DNA from: Lederbergia citri | GTDB lineage: Bacteria > Bacillota > Bacilli > Bacillales > Bacillaceae_C | Assembly (NCBI RefSeq): GCF_018343625.1 | Contig: NZ_JAGYPG010000001.1 | Span: 103,335 to 167,334 of the forward strand | Direction: 5' to 3' | DNA length: 64,000 nucleotides | Shown here: positions 32,070 through 41,769 of the stretch, in pieces | Layout of the letters: each line of letters starts with the position of its first letter | How positions within the stretch are numbered: position 1 is the first letter of the stretch | Position numbers and translations under genes: made by a program | The notes under the pieces: model-generated | The model's database searches: none | Told to the model about the DNA's origin: nothing | What the model saw: the letters and a program-made list of their open reading frames with translations, nothing else

Positions 32070-34718
32070 ATGTTTACCATTTCAGATGTTCGAACTGAGT
32101 ACAAGAAAAATCCAATAGGAATTGATGTTAAGAAACCAAGAATTAGTTGGAAGTTGGAATCGGATCAGAGGGGAATTGTTCAAAGATCCTATCAAATTCA
32201 GGTTGCAGAGGATCAAAATTTTGAAAACAAACTTTGGGATTCTGGAGAAGTGGAGTCTGATAAGAGCATCCATATTGAATTAAAGGATATACAGTTGAAT
32301 GCACGAACACGTTACTACTATCGTGTCCAAGCTTGGAATCAGTACGGGGAAAGAACAGGATGGTCGGAAATTTCGTTTTGGGAAACCGGGTTGCTTAATA
32401 AGGATGAATGGATGGCTGAATGGATTAGTGCTCCAAGTGATTTGGAATTATTTGATGACTCTCAAAGCCCAGTTTTGCGCAGAAGCTTTAGTCTAAATGC
32501 TCCTGTAACATCCGCACGTATTTATGCAACCGCTTTGGGAATTTATAATCTGCAACTAAATGGTCAAAAGGTTGGGGATGCTTATTTCACTCCTGGTTGG
32601 ACGAATTATCAGGAAAGGCTGCAGTATCAAACATATGATGTAACTACCCTGCTTCAATCCGGAAACAATGACATTGAAGCTATGTTTGGCAATGGTTGGT
32701 ATAAAGGTGAACTTGCATGGTCTGGAGCAAATTCACATTATGGAAACCGTCTTGCGCTTCTATTTCAAATGCACATTTCACTAAAAGATGGTACAGAAAT
32801 AGTTATTCATTCAGACGATCAATGGGAAGCCGCTGCAAGTCCGATACTAATGTCAGAAATATATCATGGTGAAACCTATGATGCCCGATTAGAACAGAAA
32901 GAAAAGACTTGGAAACAAGTTGATGTCATTTCCTATACAAAAAATATTCTTGTTGCGCAAGAAAACGATCACGTTCGTAAAATTGAGGAGGTCGCTCCAA
33001 TTGCATTGATTACGACCCCAAAAGGCGAAGTTGTCCTTGATATGGGACAAAATATGGTTGGCTGGGTCCGTTTTTCGATCCAAGGGAAAGCTGGTCAAGA
33101 GGTGCAATTGATTCATGCTGAAGTACTGGATAAAGACGGAAATTTCTATATGGATAATATTCGTACAGCAAAACAAACGAATCGTTATATTTTTAAAGGC
33201 GATCAAAAAGAAACATTTGAACCGCATTTTACGTTTCAAGGATTCCGTTATGTTCAGTTGATTGGATTTACAGAGGATCAACTTCACTTAGATAATTTCA
33301 CGGGTGTTGTGCTTCATTCCGATATGGAGCCTACTGGCAGCTTTGAATGTTCCGACCCAATGATTAATCAGCTGCAGCATAATATTTTGTGGGGATTAAA
33401 AGGGAATTTCCTTGATGTGCCAACGGATTGTCCACAGCGAGACGAAAGGCTAGGGTGGACAGGGGATGCCCAAATGTTTATCCGAACGTCTACTTTTTTA
33501 ATGAATGTAGCACCATTTTTTACGAAGTGGTCAAGAGACTTAGAAAGTGATCAAGCAGAAGATGGTGGGGTTCCTTTTGTTGTGCCAAATGTTCTTGGAA
33601 AGAAAGGATCAAAAGAATTTCCGCCGCCCTTTAGTTCTGCTGCCTGGGGAGATGCGGCAGTCATTTGTCCGTGGACCATTTATCTCGTTTATGGAGACAA
33701 GAGATTACTAGAAGAGCAGTACGATAGTATGAAGGCTTGGGTTGAATATATTCGCAGCCAAGGAGACAATGAATTTTTGTGGAATACGGGCTTCCATTTT
33801 GGAGATTGGCTTGCCCTTGATTCAAAGCCAGATAGCTATGTCGGAGCTACTGACCGAGATTATATTGCAACAGCGTTTTATGCATATTCCACTTCCTTGC
33901 TTCAAAAAACAGCTGAGATACTAGGGAAATCTCAGGATGCGGAGCAATATGCTGAGCTTCACGCTAATATAATTAAAGCATTTAACGAAGAATTTGTAAC
34001 GCCTGCTGGCCGCCTATCAGTGTCAACGCAAACAGCCCAATTACTTGCTTTAATGTTTGAATTAGTAGAAGGAAAAGCAAAGAAAAGAGCAGTGGGAAAA
34101 TTAATGGAATTACTGAAAGAGAGTGATTTCCATTTAACAACGGGGTTTGTAGGAACGCCTTACTTAAACCATGTATTAAGCGAAAATGGTCAAAATGATG
34201 CGGCCTATAAACTGTTGTTTCAAAAGGATTATCCATCTTGGTTATATCAAGTCACAAAAGGTGCCACTACCATTTGGGAGCATTGGGATGGCATAAAAGA
34301 AGATGGAAGCTTTTGGAGCGCCGATATGAACTCCTTTAACCATTATGCTTATGGTGCAATTGGCGATTGGTTATATCGTAAAGTGGCAGGAATTGATATG
34401 GATGAACAAACACCAGCTTACAAGAAGAGCATCATCAAGCCGCTTCCAGGAGAAGGACTGTCGTTTGCCAAAGGAAAACTAGAAACAATGTATGGTACGA
34501 TTTCCTCGAGTTGGACAAAGCATGTGGACGGAAGGATGGAGGTGGAAGTAACAATTCCGGCTAATACAACAGCTGAAATTATTCTTCCTAATGCTTCTGG
34601 GAAACAAATATTTGAAAGTGAGCTTCCTTTAGATCAATCTAACGGACTTTCGGTAGTTAGTGATAACGATGAAGTGAAAGTATTGGCCGGATCTGGAAAA
34701 TATCGTTTTGTTTATTAA
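32070..34718 (+). CDS. Alpha-L-rhamnosidase (GH78)
   Basis: This 882-residue glycoside hydrolase releases terminal alpha-L-rhamnose from plant glycosides or rhamnose polymers. It begins with a fibronectin-like domain (SYQIQVAED, WNQYGERTGWSE), then beta-sandwich domains, then the (alpha/alpha)6 barrel. DCPQRDERLGWTGDAQ at about residues 451-466 carries the acid and substrate-binding Asp/Glu, and GATTIWEHWDGI at about 731 carries the further conserved Glu. There is no signal peptide, so it acts inside the cell on imported glycosides. It opens the glycoside cluster. AAAGGGAGGG precedes the ATG. Confidence 0.93.
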   Translation: MFTISDVRTEYKKNPIGIDVKKPRISWKLESDQRGIVQRSYQIQVAEDQNFENKLWDSGEVESDKSIHIELKDIQLNARTRYYYRVQAWNQYGERTGWSEISFWETGLLNKDEWMAEWISAPSDLELFDDSQSPVLRRSFSLNAPVTSARIYATALGIYNLQLNGQKVGDAYFTPGWTNYQERLQYQTYDVTTLLQSGNNDIEAMFGNGWYKGELAWSGANSHYGNRLALLFQMHISLKDGTEIVIHSDDQWEAAASPILMSEIYHGETYDARLEQKEKTWKQVDVISYTKNILVAQENDHVRKIEEVAPIALITTPKGEVVLDMGQNMVGWVRFSIQGKAGQEVQLIHAEVLDKDGNFYMDNIRTAKQTNRYIFKGDQKETFEPHFTFQGFRYVQLIGFTEDQLHLDNFTGVVLHSDMEPTGSFECSDPMINQLQHNILWGLKGNFLDVPTDCPQRDERLGWTGDAQMFIRTSTFLMNVAPFFTKWSRDLESDQAEDGGVPFVVPNVLGKKGSKEFPPPFSSAAWGDAAVICPWTIYLVYGDKRLLEEQYDSMKAWVEYIRSQGDNEFLWNTGFHFGDWLALDSKPDSYVGATDRDYIATAFYAYSTSLLQKTAEILGKSQDAEQYAELHANIIKAFNEEFVTPAGRLSVSTQTAQLLALMFELVEGKAKKRAVGKLMELLKESDFHLTTGFVGTPYLNHVLSENGQNDAAYKLLFQKDYPSWLYQVTKGATTIWEHWDGIKEDGSFWSADMNSFNHYAYGAIGDWLYRKVAGIDMDEQTPAYKKSIIKPLPGEGLSFAKGKLETMYGTISSSWTKHVDGRMEVEVTIPANTTAEIILPNASGKQIFESELPLDQSNGLSVVSDNDEVKVLAGSGKYRFVY

Positions 34719-34770
34719 TCTTTTAATTGATAATTCTAATGGTAGATACCATCTAGATAAGATTATAAGT

Positions 34771-34807
34771 AAGTAACCTACCAATATGGGGTATGGTTAC
34801 TTTTTTT
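34771..34807 (+). terminator. Terminator of the rhamnosidase gene
   Basis: AAGTAACC (34771-34778) pairs with GGTTACTT (34795-34802), with further inner pairing, followed by TTTTT. Confidence 0.75.
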
Positions 34808-34917
34808 AGTAATCTATACTTCCTGAAAGCTTTCCATAGTAGTGGTTGTTTAATTTGAATATGATTTTTCTTTAATATTTCTATAGTAATAGGATAGATA
34901 ATTCTATAAAATCAAAT

Positions 34918-34931
34918 ATAAAGCGCTTGCA
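34918..34931. promoter_or_regulatory. Possible cre (CcpA) site
   Basis: ATAAAGCGCTTGCA has the central AAGCGCTT of catabolite-responsive elements and fits the 14-base consensus at most positions. It lies 134 bp before the esterase start, so glucose repression of the downstream cluster genes is likely. Confidence 0.45.
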
Positions 34932-35064
34932 ATGGGCGGGATAAGGAAGAAAGATTAAGGAAATTTACCTTTCTGACAGAGCAGCTCAAGGAGGAAAATG
35001 ACTAAAGAAAGTACTAGTATATGATTGATAAGAATAAATGAAATAACACAAAGGGGTCTAAAAG

Positions 35065-35898
35065 ATGGCTTTATTACAAGTAAACTTTATGTCAAAATCG
35101 CTAGCAAGAACGGTTCCAATGAATGTCATACTACCTGTAGATAAAATGACGTTTCCAGGAACGCAAGTAAGGGAGGATAAGCCGTACAAAACATTGTATT
35201 TGCTCCATGGTGTATTTGGCAATTATACAGATTGGGTCACTGGAACAAATATTCAAAGATGGGCAGAGGAAAAGGACCTTGTTGTTGTCATGCCCTCTGG
35301 TGATAATATGTTTTATGTGGACAATCCAGGAGTTAACAACTTTTATGGAGAGTTTATCGGCAAGGAACTGGTTGAGATAACAAGAAAAATGTTCCCACTT
35401 TCCCATAATAGAGATGATACGTATATCGCAGGTCTTTCGATGGGGGGCTATGGGGCGATTAGAAATGGTTTAAAATACCACGATACATTTGGCTATGTAG
35501 CTGGTCTGTCTTCAGCCCTTATTACTGACGGGATTGAAAATAGAACGAATGACGTGTCATTTTTTCTAGAAAGTCGTGATTATGCAGAATGGTGTTTTGG
35601 AGACCTTACCAAAGTTTCTGAAAGTGATAAAAATCCAAAATGGCTAGCCAACAAGCTAGTAGAGGAAAATGCGAATATACCAAAAATCTACATGACTTGT
35701 GGGGATAACGATTCCCTTCTTGGGCTAAATCAGGATTTTAGAAATTATCTATATGGACTAGGCATAGAGGTTACATATGAAGAGGGACATGGTGCTCATG
35801 ATTGGGATTTCTGGAATCGATATATTAAAAAAGTAATAGATTGGCTACCTTTGGAGCAAAATGTAGCAGGTATTAATAGCGGAAATGTTGGAATCTAA
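35065..35898 (+). CDS. Esterase of the S-formylglutathione hydrolase/CE1-like family
   Basis: This 277-residue alpha/beta hydrolase resembles tributyrin/acetyl esterases of Firmicutes. LYLLHGVFGNYTDW holds the oxyanion loop, GLSMGGYGAI the nucleophilic Ser (about residue 127), MTCGDNDSLL the Asp and GAHDWDFWNRYI the His. There is no signal peptide. In a cluster with rhamnosidase and glucosidase it may remove acetyl or other acyl groups from plant glycosides. A decayed copy of a related gene lies after the GH3 gene. Confidence 0.87.
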   Translation: MALLQVNFMSKSLARTVPMNVILPVDKMTFPGTQVREDKPYKTLYLLHGVFGNYTDWVTGTNIQRWAEEKDLVVVMPSGDNMFYVDNPGVNNFYGEFIGKELVEITRKMFPLSHNRDDTYIAGLSMGGYGAIRNGLKYHDTFGYVAGLSSALITDGIENRTNDVSFFLESRDYAEWCFGDLTKVSESDKNPKWLANKLVEENANIPKIYMTCGDNDSLLGLNQDFRNYLYGLGIEVTYEEGHGAHDWDFWNRYIKKVIDWLPLEQNVAGINSGNVGI

Positions 35899-36063
35899 TA
35901 TGTAATGTTTATTAATATGAATCCGATTATCAGGACTTGAACCTACTTACTGTTTTTTAAACAACTATAGAAACTTTAATAATTTTAAAGGAAAGAAATT
36001 AGATTTGTAGAAAATTAATATAATATGGAGATTTTTATTTTGATTTAAGTTGGAGGTAAAAGG

Positions 36064-37191
36064 ATGAGAAAAGTAAAAGTCGGTGTTATCGGCTGCGGGA
36101 TGATTAGTGCAATTTATCTTAAAAACTGTACTCAAGTTTTTAACAATGTTTTAGAAGTAGTGGCGGTGGCAGATTTAGTTCCAGAGTTAGCAGCGAAGCG
36201 TGCAGAGGAGTTTAATGTTCCTATTTCTTGTTCTGTTGAAGAATTGCTAGATAATCCCAATATTGAAATCGTTATCAATTTAACTGCTCCTGTCGTTCAC
36301 GCTGCCATTAATTTGCGAGCGCTTAATGCAGGGAAGCACGTGTATACCGAGAAACCTTTTGCTCTTAATCGCGAAGATGCTGATGAGGTGCTGAATTTAG
36401 CAGAATCAAAAGGTTTACTTGTTGGATGTGCGCCTGATACTTTCTTAGGAGCAAGCATTCAAACTTGTATTAAATTAATTGAAGATGGAGAGATTGGGCA
36501 ACCGTATGCAGCAAATGCTTCTATTATTATGGGAAGTGCTGCCGATGGGATGCATCCTAATTTTCAAAATTTCTTAAAGCTCGGCGGAGATCCGCTTATG
36601 GATATGGGACCGTACTATTTGACGGCATTAGTTGCCATGTTAGGTCCTGTAAAAAGAGTAACTGGTTCTGCACAAAAACTATATGAAGAAGTTACCATTA
36701 CGAATGAAAAGTCCCCGCGTTTCGGTGAAACCTTCCCAGTAGATGCACCAACAAACGTAGCAGCGACTTTAGATTTTCATAGTGGAGCAGTGGCCAATCT
36801 TCAAGCAACTAAGGAAAGCTTTGGCTATCGCCCAAGACTTGAAATTTTTGGAACGAAAGGTAATTTGATCGTTCCGGATCCGAACTTCTTTGGACCTATC
36901 CCAGGATTCATTGGCGATGTTACAATTCAATATCCGAATTTTGAAACGAAAACGATTCCTCTTACCCATAGTTTCAGTGAAGATAGTAGGGGAATTGGGG
37001 TTGCTGATATGGCATATGCTATTCAATCAGGGAGAAAACATCGAGCAAGTGGTCAATTAGCAAGACATATATTAGATATTTCATTAGGAATTTTCGAATC
37101 ATCAGAGAGTGAAAAACACATCCATATTCAATCAATGATAGACCGTCCAGCAGCATTGCCGCTCGGCCTACAAGATAATGTTTTAGATTAA
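36064..37191 (+). CDS. Gfo/Idh/MocA-family oxidoreductase
   Basis: This 375-residue NAD(P)-dependent dehydrogenase has a Rossmann start VGVIGCGMISAIY, the sugar-binding EKPFAL motif at about residue 97 and a typical C-terminal beta-sheet domain. DMGPYYLTALVAML is the expected helix with the catalytic region. Members oxidise hydroxyls of sugars and glycosides, some at C3. AGTTGGAGGT precedes the ATG. It lies 23 bp before the TIM-barrel gene. Substrate is not known, and a second, different Gfo/Idh gene is in the same cluster. Confidence 0.88.
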   Translation: MRKVKVGVIGCGMISAIYLKNCTQVFNNVLEVVAVADLVPELAAKRAEEFNVPISCSVEELLDNPNIEIVINLTAPVVHAAINLRALNAGKHVYTEKPFALNREDADEVLNLAESKGLLVGCAPDTFLGASIQTCIKLIEDGEIGQPYAANASIIMGSAADGMHPNFQNFLKLGGDPLMDMGPYYLTALVAMLGPVKRVTGSAQKLYEEVTITNEKSPRFGETFPVDAPTNVAATLDFHSGAVANLQATKESFGYRPRLEIFGTKGNLIVPDPNFFGPIPGFIGDVTIQYPNFETKTIPLTHSFSEDSRGIGVADMAYAIQSGRKHRASGQLARHILDISLGIFESSESEKHIHIQSMIDRPAALPLGLQDNVLD

Positions 37192-37214
37192 TAATTTGCG
37201 AGGATGATAAATAT

Positions 37215-38039
37215 ATGAAAAAGTTTCCTATTGGCGTTCAGCCTTACACGATTCGTGAAGCGATGAGTAAAGATTATGTAGGTTCAATAAAAAAAGTAGC
37301 TGAAATTGGGTACAAAGGGATAGAACTTGGTCTTCCTCCAGAAGGCATGACCATTCAAGAGCAAAAATCACTTTTAGATGGATTGGGACTCAAGGTTGTC
37401 GGGACACATGCGGGATTTGATTCTTTGGATTTTGAAGTAGATAAAATTGCAGATTATCTTGAAGAAATGGATGCTGAAAAGTTTGTAACGGTATCGATGA
37501 TTTTTAAATCCAGAGAAGATGTTTTGGAAAAAGCAAAAAAAATGAATGAAGTAGGCGAACAGTTCCGCAAGAGAGGTGTGACGTTCTTATACCATAATCA
37601 CCATTGGGAATTTTTTAAAGTAGATGGAGAATATGTACTGGATATTTTACTACATGAAACAGACCCTGAGTTCGTGCAAACAGAACTGGATACATATTGG
37701 ATCAGAAGAGGTGGAGAAGATCCCGTCGAGTATCTTCGCAAAGTAAAAAATCGAGCCCCGCTTCTTCATATTAAGGATATGAAAGCTGGAGGAGAAGATA
37801 TTTCGAATGGGTTTGGAGAAGGTTTCTTAGATCTGAGAGAACTTTTTGCACAAGGTGTCAAAGAACCATTTGCAGAAATTGGTGAAGGGATCCTTGATTT
37901 TAAGGAAATCGCTAATACAGCAGAGGAAATCGGTACGAAATGGTTAATCGTTGAGCAGGATGAAAGCGATAGAGATCCATTTGAAAGCTTGAAAATAAGC
38001 TATGACAATCTTATGAAAATGGGATTAATAGAATCATAA
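37215..38039 (+). CDS. Sugar phosphate isomerase/epimerase-like TIM barrel
   Basis: This 274-residue protein belongs to the xylose isomerase-like/AP endonuclease 2 family. Metal-binding segments are GYKGIELG (Glu), FLYHNHHWEF (His), VQTELDTYWI (Glu/Asp), LLHIKDM (His/Asp) and IGEGILDF. Such enzymes isomerise or epimerise sugars, or cleave 3-keto-glycosides together with Gfo/Idh partners. It is directly flanked by Gfo/Idh and GH3 genes. The exact reaction cannot be told from sequence. Its ribosome binding site is GAGGATG. Confidence 0.85.
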   Translation: MKKFPIGVQPYTIREAMSKDYVGSIKKVAEIGYKGIELGLPPEGMTIQEQKSLLDGLGLKVVGTHAGFDSLDFEVDKIADYLEEMDAEKFVTVSMIFKSREDVLEKAKKMNEVGEQFRKRGVTFLYHNHHWEFFKVDGEYVLDILLHETDPEFVQTELDTYWIRRGGEDPVEYLRKVKNRAPLLHIKDMKAGGEDISNGFGEGFLDLRELFAQGVKEPFAEIGEGILDFKEIANTAEEIGTKWLIVEQDESDRDPFESLKISYDNLMKMGLIES

Positions 38040-38054
38040 GAATGGAGAATGACT

Positions 38055-40292
38055 ATGCCGATAAAATATGTGAAAAATGAAGGAGGACCTACTCTTGGAT
38101 ATTCAACTGAATCCGGGGTCGGGATACTGGAAGTAGATGGTAAGTTTTTTAAAGATTTAAACAAAGATGGCAAACTTGATAAATATGAAGATTGGCGTCT
38201 TTCACCTGAAGAAAGGGCTAAAGATCTCGCTTCTAAAATGTCGATTGACCAAATCGCTGGTTTGATGCTTTACAGCAGCCATCAAGCGATTCCTGCATCA
38301 AAAGGTTTTTTTCCTGGAACATTTGACGGGAAACCTTTCGATGAAAGTAATGCCAAACCTTCCGATTTATCTGATCAACAAAAGGATTTTCTTATCAATG
38401 ATGATTTACGTCATGTATTAATTACGACTGTGGAAAGTCCTAAGATTGCAGCAGAATGGAGTAATAAAGCACAAGCTCTTGTAGAAGGGATCGGATTAGG
38501 AATACCGATTAATAACAGTTCTGATCCGCGCCATGCTTCCATAGCAAGCGCTGAATTTAATGCCGGTGCTGGCGGGGCCATTTCAATGTGGCCTGAAACA
38601 CTCGGACTTGCAGCAACCTTTGATCCAAACCTAGTAAAGGAGTTTGGGGAAGTTGCTTCGAAAGAATATCGAGCTCTTGGAATTTCAACAGCATTATCTC
38701 CCCAAATTGATCTAGCGACAGATCCTAGATGGATGAGATTCAATGGAACGTTCGGGGAGGATCCAAAGTTAACAACTGACCTGGCACGTGCTTATATTGA
38801 CGGATTCCAAACATCGGATGGTGAAAATGAAATTACGGATGGTTGGGGATTTGAGAGTGTAAACGCAATGGTTAAACATTGGCCAGGCGGGGGATCTGGA
38901 GAAGGTGGGAGAGACGCACACTGGGGGTTCGGTAAATACGCAGTATATCCTGGTGATAATTTCGAAGGACACCTCATTCCCTTTACGGAAGGCGCCTTCA
39001 ACTTATCTGGAAAAACGAAGATGGCATCTGCGGTCATGCCTTATTATACGATTTCATATGATCAAGATGAAGAAACAAAAGAAAATGTTGGGAATTCGTA
39101 TAATAAATACATCATTCAAACGCTTCTTCGTGAAAAATACGGCTATGATGGTGTCGTTTGTACGGATTGGATGATTACGGGAGATGAACCTGAGTCGGTT
39201 GATATTTTTGCTGGAAAGTCCTGGGGTGTGGAACACCTAACTGTCGCTGAACGCCATTATAATGTATTGATGGCTGGAGTCGATCAGTTTGGTGGAAATA
39301 ACGAAGCGGGTCCCATTATTGAGGCATATGGAATGGGTGTAAAGGAACATGGCGAGGAGTTTATGAGGCAGCGTTTTGAACAATCCGCTGTTCGACTTCT
39401 GTTAAATATTTTTAGATTAGGACTTTTTGAAAATCCTTATTTAGTTCCGGATCAGAGTGCTGAGCTTGTTGGAAATGCTGATTTTATGAAAAAAGGGTAT
39501 GAAGCCCAATTAAAATCACTTGTTTTATTAAAAAATCAGGAAGACGTGTTGCCAATACAAAAAGGAAAGACGGTTTATATACCGAAACGCTATATTGCAG
39601 AAGGCAGAAGTTGGTTTGGACATGTTATACCTGAAAGACTGGAATATCCGATTAATCTAGATATCGTGAAAAATTATTATAATGTGACAGATAATCCGGA
39701 CGAAGCTGACTTTGCCATTGTCGCTATCACAAACCCGGAAGGATCTGGTTATAGCCGGGAAGATGTTGAGGCAGGAGGAACTGGGTATGTTCCAATCAGC
39801 CTGCAGTACAAGCCTTATAAGGCAGAATATGCTCGGGAAAAAAGTATTGCAGGTGATCCGAGAGAGGTACTTGATCGAAACTATCGAAATAAGTTGTTCA
39901 CTCCACCAAATACGACTGACCTTGATTTAATAATGGAAACAAAAAAAGTAATGAAAGGAAAACCGGTTATAGTCTCACTTTTACTTTCAAAACCTGCTGT
40001 TGTAGAAGAATTTGAAAAAGAGGTAGAGGCAATCATTGCAAACTTTGGAGTTCAAGATCAAGCGCTGCTCGACATCATCAGTGGGAACAGTGAACCATCG
40101 GGACTTCTTCCTATGCAAATGCCAGCAAATATGAAAACGGTTGAAGAACAATTCGAAGATGTTCCACATGATATGGAATGTTATATAGACTCTGAAGGAA
40201 ACACATATGACTTTGCTTACGGACTTAATTGGCAAGGAGTAATTAATGATAACCGTACTGTAAAATATAGAAAAGAAAAAATAGAAAAGTAG
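38055..40292 (+). CDS. Glycoside hydrolase family 3 (beta-glucosidase type)
   Basis: This 745-residue GH3 enzyme lacks a signal peptide. The N-terminal barrel has EDWRLSPEERAKDLASKMS, STALSPQIDLATDPRWMR, MVKHWPGG and the nucleophile segment GVVCTDWMI (Asp, about residue 373). The C-terminal alpha/beta sandwich has LKSLVLLKNQEDVLP. Substrates are likely beta-glucosides or xylosides of plant origin. I chose the ATG at 38055 because GGAG is at normal distance, while the ATG at 38049 touches it. It is 16 bp after the TIM-barrel gene, so it is in the same operon. Confidence 0.9.
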   Translation: MPIKYVKNEGGPTLGYSTESGVGILEVDGKFFKDLNKDGKLDKYEDWRLSPEERAKDLASKMSIDQIAGLMLYSSHQAIPASKGFFPGTFDGKPFDESNAKPSDLSDQQKDFLINDDLRHVLITTVESPKIAAEWSNKAQALVEGIGLGIPINNSSDPRHASIASAEFNAGAGGAISMWPETLGLAATFDPNLVKEFGEVASKEYRALGISTALSPQIDLATDPRWMRFNGTFGEDPKLTTDLARAYIDGFQTSDGENEITDGWGFESVNAMVKHWPGGGSGEGGRDAHWGFGKYAVYPGDNFEGHLIPFTEGAFNLSGKTKMASAVMPYYTISYDQDEETKENVGNSYNKYIIQTLLREKYGYDGVVCTDWMITGDEPESVDIFAGKSWGVEHLTVAERHYNVLMAGVDQFGGNNEAGPIIEAYGMGVKEHGEEFMRQRFEQSAVRLLLNIFRLGLFENPYLVPDQSAELVGNADFMKKGYEAQLKSLVLLKNQEDVLPIQKGKTVYIPKRYIAEGRSWFGHVIPERLEYPINLDIVKNYYNVTDNPDEADFAIVAITNPEGSGYSREDVEAGGTGYVPISLQYKPYKAEYAREKSIAGDPREVLDRNYRNKLFTPPNTTDLDLIMETKKVMKGKPVIVSLLLSKPAVVEEFEKEVEAIIANFGVQDQALLDIISGNSEPSGLLPMQMPANMKTVEEQFEDVPHDMECYIDSEGNTYDFAYGLNWQGVINDNRTVKYRKEKIEK

Positions 40293-40447
40293 AAATCTAT
40301 AGAGGGATATAAAAAATATGCAGCGGAATTAGGCTGGAACTAACATATGAGGAAGGTTCAAGAGGTCATGATTGGCAATATTGGGACACAAATATTAAAA
40401 GAGTTCTCGAATGGCTTCCTTTAGAAATCAATACGGTTTTGTCATAA
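40293..40447 (+). pseudogene. C-terminal remnant of a second esterase
   Basis: The DNA after the GH3 stop encodes [11 protein letters not shown], then after loss of one base near 40333 continues [29 protein letters not shown] and a stop at 40447. This matches the end of the esterase at 35065 (VTYEEGHGAHDWDFW and IKKVIDWLPLE). Only about the last 50 residues survive, the catalytic His region included, with no start. It shows that the cluster once had a second esterase gene here. Confidence 0.85.
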
Positions 40448-40503
40448 ATTAAGGCAGTATTTTAGCTGCCTTTCATTTCATAAGAAAATGAGGGGATTGG
40501 ATC

Positions 40504-41586
40504 ATGCAAATTTTAAAAGTTGGGATTATAGGTTTAGGGGAAGTAGCGCAAACGATTCATTTGCCTATATTAGAATCTCTTAAAAACAAATATGAAATCA
40601 ATGCTATTTGCGATATATCTGAAAGATTGCTAGAAACGATGGGAGAAAAGTATCAAGTTAAGAATCGATATACAGATGCAATGGAGCTAACAAAGCAAGA
40701 GGATCTTGATATAGTATTCGTCCTCAACAGTGATGAATACCACACGGAATGTGTCGTGTCAGCTGCAGAAAATAAGAAGCATGTATTCGTTGAAAAGCCG
40801 ATGTGTTTAACGATGGAAGATGCTGATAAAATAATTGAAGCGCGTGATGCAAATGGTGTTCAAGTGATGGTAGGTTATATGCGACGTTTTGCTCCAGCTT
40901 TCATTCAAGGTGTGGAAGAAGTAAAAAAAATAGAGAAAATTAATTATGCGAGAGTACGAGATATTATTGGTCATAATCATTTATTTATAGAACAATCACA
41001 CAATGTCCTTCGCTTTAATGATATTGGTGAAGAGGCGAAGGCAGATCGGTCAGCAAGAGCTAGAGCAATGGTTCAGACTGCAATAGGAAACGTTCCGAGT
41101 GAAATCCAAAACGCTTATCGCCTTTTATGTGGATTAAGCAGCCATGATTTATCAGCCATGAGGGAGTTAATCGGTTTTCCTAATCGTGTCGTGTCGGCTA
41201 CTCAATGGAATGGAGGCAGCTTTATAAGTTCCATTTTTGAATATGATGGTTTTTGCACGACTTTTGAGACAGGTGTAGATAATCTTAGGAGATTTGATGC
41301 TCATTTGGAGGTCTTTTCAGATGCAAAACAAATAAAAATACAATACAACACACCATATATTCGTCAATTGCCTACAACTCTATCTATTAAAGAAACAATT
41401 GGAGAAGAGCTGGAAGAAAGAACGATTAGACCAACATTTAAAGATGCCTATACGGAGGAATTAGAGTATTTGTATGATGTTATAGCAAAAGGTAAGACAC
41501 CTAAAACAACTCCAGAGGATTTTAAAGAAGATTTAAAGCTTTTTAAAATGATCGTAGATGAGCTTGTTAAAACTTACAGAGATTAA
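40504..41586 (+). CDS. Gfo/Idh/MocA-family oxidoreductase (second)
   Basis: This 360-residue dehydrogenase is only distantly similar to the one at 36064. The Rossmann motif is VGIIGLGEVAQTIH, followed by EKPMCLTMEDA and VGYMRRFAPAF. The central part, with GLSSHDLSAMRELIGFP, is typical of Gfo/Idh enzymes in sugar clusters. ATGAGGGGATTGG precedes the ATG at 40504. It is the last gene of the glycoside cluster and is followed by a terminator. The substrate is probably a sugar or glycoside intermediate. Confidence 0.86.
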   Translation: MQILKVGIIGLGEVAQTIHLPILESLKNKYEINAICDISERLLETMGEKYQVKNRYTDAMELTKQEDLDIVFVLNSDEYHTECVVSAAENKKHVFVEKPMCLTMEDADKIIEARDANGVQVMVGYMRRFAPAFIQGVEEVKKIEKINYARVRDIIGHNHLFIEQSHNVLRFNDIGEEAKADRSARARAMVQTAIGNVPSEIQNAYRLLCGLSSHDLSAMRELIGFPNRVVSATQWNGGSFISSIFEYDGFCTTFETGVDNLRRFDAHLEVFSDAKQIKIQYNTPYIRQLPTTLSIKETIGEELEERTIRPTFKDAYTEELEYLYDVIAKGKTPKTTPEDFKEDLKLFKMIVDELVKTYRD

Positions 41587-41596
41587 TGAAGTAGAG

Positions 41597-41628
41597 ACAA
41601 TCCAAGTTATCGCTTAGGATTGTTTTTC
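41597..41628 (+). terminator. Terminator of the glycoside cluster
   Basis: ACAATCC plus AAG pairs with CTT plus GGATTGT (one bulged A), followed by TTTTCTTTTT. Confidence 0.75.
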
Positions 41629-41769
41629 TTTTTGAATTGGATTAGCACAAAACACAATTGGGTATTCTGTAACAAAGGATGAAGAATTTTACCTTTATAT
41701 TATGATATAATTTACATTATTTATAGAAAGCTTAATCTTTATCCTGATAGCGTGAATTGAGGAATGTTC

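Larger units (their letters stand above)
34719..35064. other. Intergenic region with terminator and cre-like site
   Basis: This 346-bp gap holds the terminator of the rhamnosidase (34771) and a cre-like palindrome (34918). The rest is AT-rich with no ORF. A promoter for the esterase gene is expected after the terminator, but I cannot name its boxes. Confidence 0.4.

Noticed and set aside
32889..33287. Minus-strand ORF of 132 residues within the rhamnosidase gene
   Set aside because: It is a shadow of a GH78 gene with clear domain motifs and has no ribosome binding site.
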